A stretch of DNA of 7,195 nt from an uncultured Lachnospiraceae bacterium (GTDB lineage Bacteria; Bacillota_A; Clostridia; Lachnospirales; Lachnospiraceae): NCBI GenBank assembly GCA_947178085.1, contig CAMWWS010000134.1:1-7195 (forward strand). Reading direction: 5' to 3'. Position numbers and translations under genes: made by a program. This document shows positions 5,515 to 7,195 of the stretch, piece after piece (within the stretch, counting starts at the first letter, position 1; the number at the start of each line of letters is the position of its first letter). Under the pieces are notes generated by a model. That model saw only the letters and a program-made list of their open reading frames with translations, was not told where the DNA came from and made no database searches.

Positions 5515-7095
5515 ATGATGTCTTTTGAGGAAGATCTGGCAACAAGACAACGCAGTCAAATCAGCAAAAAGATAAACGAAACAGGTACAGTTTCCGAAAA
5601 AGATGCTATATCACTTCTGGATGATGATATAGAAGAATTGAAGAAATATCTATATTTTACTTCTGCCGGTTATATTAAAAAAATCGGTATGCCGAGATAT
5701 TCAGACTTAAGAGACATTTTAGAAATTGAAGACAGTAAAAAGCAGGTAGAAGCTTTCTCAAAATATTTAGGCGAGAAAGATAATATTTTAAAACTGCAGA
5801 AAATTTTCCCTATAATAGTCACGACATGTATTTCAGCGCATCGTCTGGGAGAGCCTGTACCGATGTTTGATATGGTCATAATGGATGAAGCAAGTCAATG
5901 TAATGTTGCTATGTCTTTAGTACCGATTGTGAGGGGCGATAATCTTATGCTTGTCGGAGACCCTCAACAACTCAATCCGGTCATCCTGCTGGACGAATTG
6001 ACTAACGTAAAACTGAAGAAACGCTATATGATTTCTGATGAATATGATTATCGTAAGAATTCCATTTCTAAGACTTATCTTTCAAGCGACGCTGTCAGTG
6101 ATGAAACTTTACTTCATAATCACTACCGCTGCCACAAGCGCATTATAGAATTTAATAATCGGAAATATTATAATTCGCGTCTCAACATTGTATCAGAGAG
6201 CAAAGAAGAACAGCCTCTTGTATATATGGATATGGGCGAAGCCATTACAGATTATAAGAATACCGCTCCGTCAGAAGCCCGTGAGATAGCAAAGTACGCC
6301 GCACTGAACAGGGATAAAAATATCGGAGTCATTACCCCTTTTGTAAACCAGAAGAAGCTGATTGAGGAAGAACTGCAACGCGCTAAGGTATCAAACGTTA
6401 CCTGCGGAACCGTACATGCTTTTCAAGGTGACGAGAAAGATATAATTTTGTTTTCTACGGCTATTACTAATCAAACGCAGGCAGGCACCTATGAATGGCT
6501 GAAGAATAACAAGGAATTGATTAACGTAGCGACTTCAAGGGCTAAGGACAAGCTTATCATATTGTCCAGCAGTAAGAATTTAGAACGTCTGCACCAAAAA
6601 GACGGCGAAGATGATTTATATGAGCTTGCGCAGTATGTACGCTCTAACGGAACGTCTGTGGTAACGCCAAAACAGGCAGCATCCAGAGCTTTGGGCGTAA
6701 AACCATTCAGCAGTGTTACGGAGGAGGCTTTTTTAGAGAATCTCAACCATGCGCTGGAAAATATATGGCTTACACAGAGCCGTTATGTTGTACATAAAGA
6801 AGTCGCCATATCTCATGTATTTGACGGAAATGAAAGTTACAACGACTTATTTTATAACGGCAGATTTGACTTCGTGGTATATGAAAAAATCGGAAAGCAG
6901 GAAAATGCCATTTTGGCAATAGAGCTTGACGGCAAAGAACATTATGACAATGAAGTGGTGATTAACAGGGATAAGAAGAAAAATGCTATTTGCAGTGAGC
7001 ATAATCTGCAATTAATCAGGGTGGAGAATTCGTATGCCAGAAGGTATAATCATATAAAGGAGATTTTGATTAATTATTTCTCGGTTGGGCATTGA
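5515..7095 (+). CDS. C-terminal half of split SF1 helicase with DUF2726-like nuclease domain
   Basis: This 526-residue frame completes the helicase begun upstream. Visible motifs: TTCISAHR (103-110), motif II with Walker B acid MDEAS (123-127), motif III VGDPQQLNP (147-155), HYRCH (203-207), VITPFVNQ (272-279), motif V GTVHAFQGDEKDIILFS (298-314) and motif VI NVATSRAKDKLII (337-349), which supplies the arginine finger. These are the hallmarks of Upf1/DNA2-type helicases (AAA_11/AAA_12). A linker leads to a C-terminal domain (about 400-526) resembling DUF2726, a PD-(D/E)XK-like nuclease fold: RFDFVV (D452), AIELDGKEHY (E470, D472, K474) and NRDKKKN (D486), then a LIRV strand. It lacks Walker A, so it cannot be an ATPase alone. 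The first ATG after the stop is at 5515; the only Shine-Dalgarno-like site, AAAAGGG (5495-5501), is 13 nt away, so restart would be weak. No further lesion is seen. It may be a subunit or the remains of one protein of about 1010 residues. Confidence 0.82.
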   Translation: MMSFEEDLATRQRSQISKKINETGTVSEKDAISLLDDDIEELKKYLYFTSAGYIKKIGMPRYSDLRDILEIEDSKKQVEAFSKYLGEKDNILKLQKIFPIIVTTCISAHRLGEPVPMFDMVIMDEASQCNVAMSLVPIVRGDNLMLVGDPQQLNPVILLDELTNVKLKKRYMISDEYDYRKNSISKTYLSSDAVSDETLLHNHYRCHKRIIEFNNRKYYNSRLNIVSESKEEQPLVYMDMGEAITDYKNTAPSEAREIAKYAALNRDKNIGVITPFVNQKKLIEEELQRAKVSNVTCGTVHAFQGDEKDIILFSTAITNQTQAGTYEWLKNNKELINVATSRAKDKLIILSSSKNLERLHQKDGEDDLYELAQYVRSNGTSVVTPKQAASRALGVKPFSSVTEEAFLENLNHALENIWLTQSRYVVHKEVAISHVFDGNESYNDLFYNGRFDFVVYEKIGKQENAILAIELDGKEHYDNEVVINRDKKKNAICSEHNLQLIRVENSYARRYNHIKEILINYFSVGH

Positions 7096-7101
7096 AAAAT
7101 C

Positions 7102-7134
7102 GCCTCGTATTAATAAGAATGATTAATGCGAGGC
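7102..7134 (-). terminator. Hairpin with T-tract facing the minus strand
   Basis: GCCTCGTATTAAT (7102-7114) pairs with ATTAATGCGAGGC (7122-7134) across a 7-nt loop, 12 of 13 pairs plus one G-T position. On the minus strand the stem is followed by ATTTTT (7100-7095), making a standard terminator for a leftward transcript entering from beyond the window. On the plus strand the stem is followed by AACGTATGGG, with no U-tract. It begins 7 nt after the helicase stop, so it may still stop or stabilise that transcript. Confidence 0.6.
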
Positions 7135-7141
7135 AACGTAT

Positions 7142-7195
7142 GGGACTATCCTAAAGTTTGTGTAAACCTTCAAACTGATGTAAGATAAAATTACT
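7142..7195. mobile_element. Possible terminus of an IS256-like element, cut by window end
   Basis: The stretch GGGACTATCCTAAAGTTTG then TGTAAAC (7142-7167) resembles, from memory, the terminal inverted repeats of IS256-family elements in Clostridia, which contain a TTTGTGTAAA block after a short guanine-led end. Only about 54 bp are inside the window, no transposase reading frame is visible, and the other end is missing. If correct, the insertion lies directly after the hairpin behind the helicase gene. This is a tentative call. Confidence 0.3.

Noticed and set aside
7155..7176. AGTTTG/CAAACT inverted pair as a terminator
   Set aside because: Only 6 bp with a 10-nt loop and no T-tract on either side.

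Overview
The window looks like a low-GC Gram-positive chromosome, most likely from the Clostridia and possibly Lachnospiraceae. This rests on its A+T-rich intergenic DNA, strong AGGAGG-type ribosome binding sites, the gene families present and the style of the intergenic palindromic repeat. It is inference, because the window holds no marker gene.

Left part, minus strand (about 72-3885): one apparent operon, transcribed from right to left. Its order is an ECF-type RNA polymerase sigma factor (3885-3340, TTG start with a perfect Shine-Dalgarno), a six-helix membrane protein starting 4 nt after the sigma stop (3335-2550), an ABC ATPase (2273-1386) and an ABC-2-like permease (1378-122). A rho-independent terminator follows at 72-103. 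The membrane protein and the permease both have their Shine-Dalgarno inside the 3' end of the gene before them, so those pairs look translationally coupled. The plausible logic is a membrane-sensed sigma factor (or sigma plus accessory membrane subunit) that controls an exporter made in the same operon. A 209-bp imperfect palindrome (2303-2511) fills nearly all the space between the sigma/membrane pair and the ABC pair, and looks like a MITE-like intergenic repeat inserted into the operon.

Middle (3886-4056): a divergent promoter region with five T-runs spaced about 9 bp apart, a good sigma-A type promoter to the right (TTGATA-N17-TAAAAT) and a weaker candidate to the left.

Right part, plus strand (4057-7095): one long gene split by a single in-frame TAA at 5494-5496. 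The first half has an N-terminal WYL-like domain, the helicase Q-motif, Walker A and motif Ia. The second half has helicase motifs II, III, HYR, V and VI, then a C-terminal DUF2726-like PD-(D/E)XK nuclease domain. Read through the stop, it is a protein of about 1010 residues with WYL-like, SF1 (Upf1/DNA2-like) helicase and nuclease domains, an architecture that fits a single-gene defence or nucleic-acid surveillance enzyme. As written, the ATP-binding and ATP-hydrolysis/nuclease parts lie on separate polypeptides. No other lesion is visible, so it is either a very recent nonsense mutation, an unusual split or recoded gene, or a sequencing error.

Right edge (7096-7195): a 13-bp hairpin whose T-tract faces the minus strand, then about 54 bp that may be the terminus of an IS256-like insertion sequence continuing outside the window. 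No rRNA, tRNA or CRISPR array was seen.
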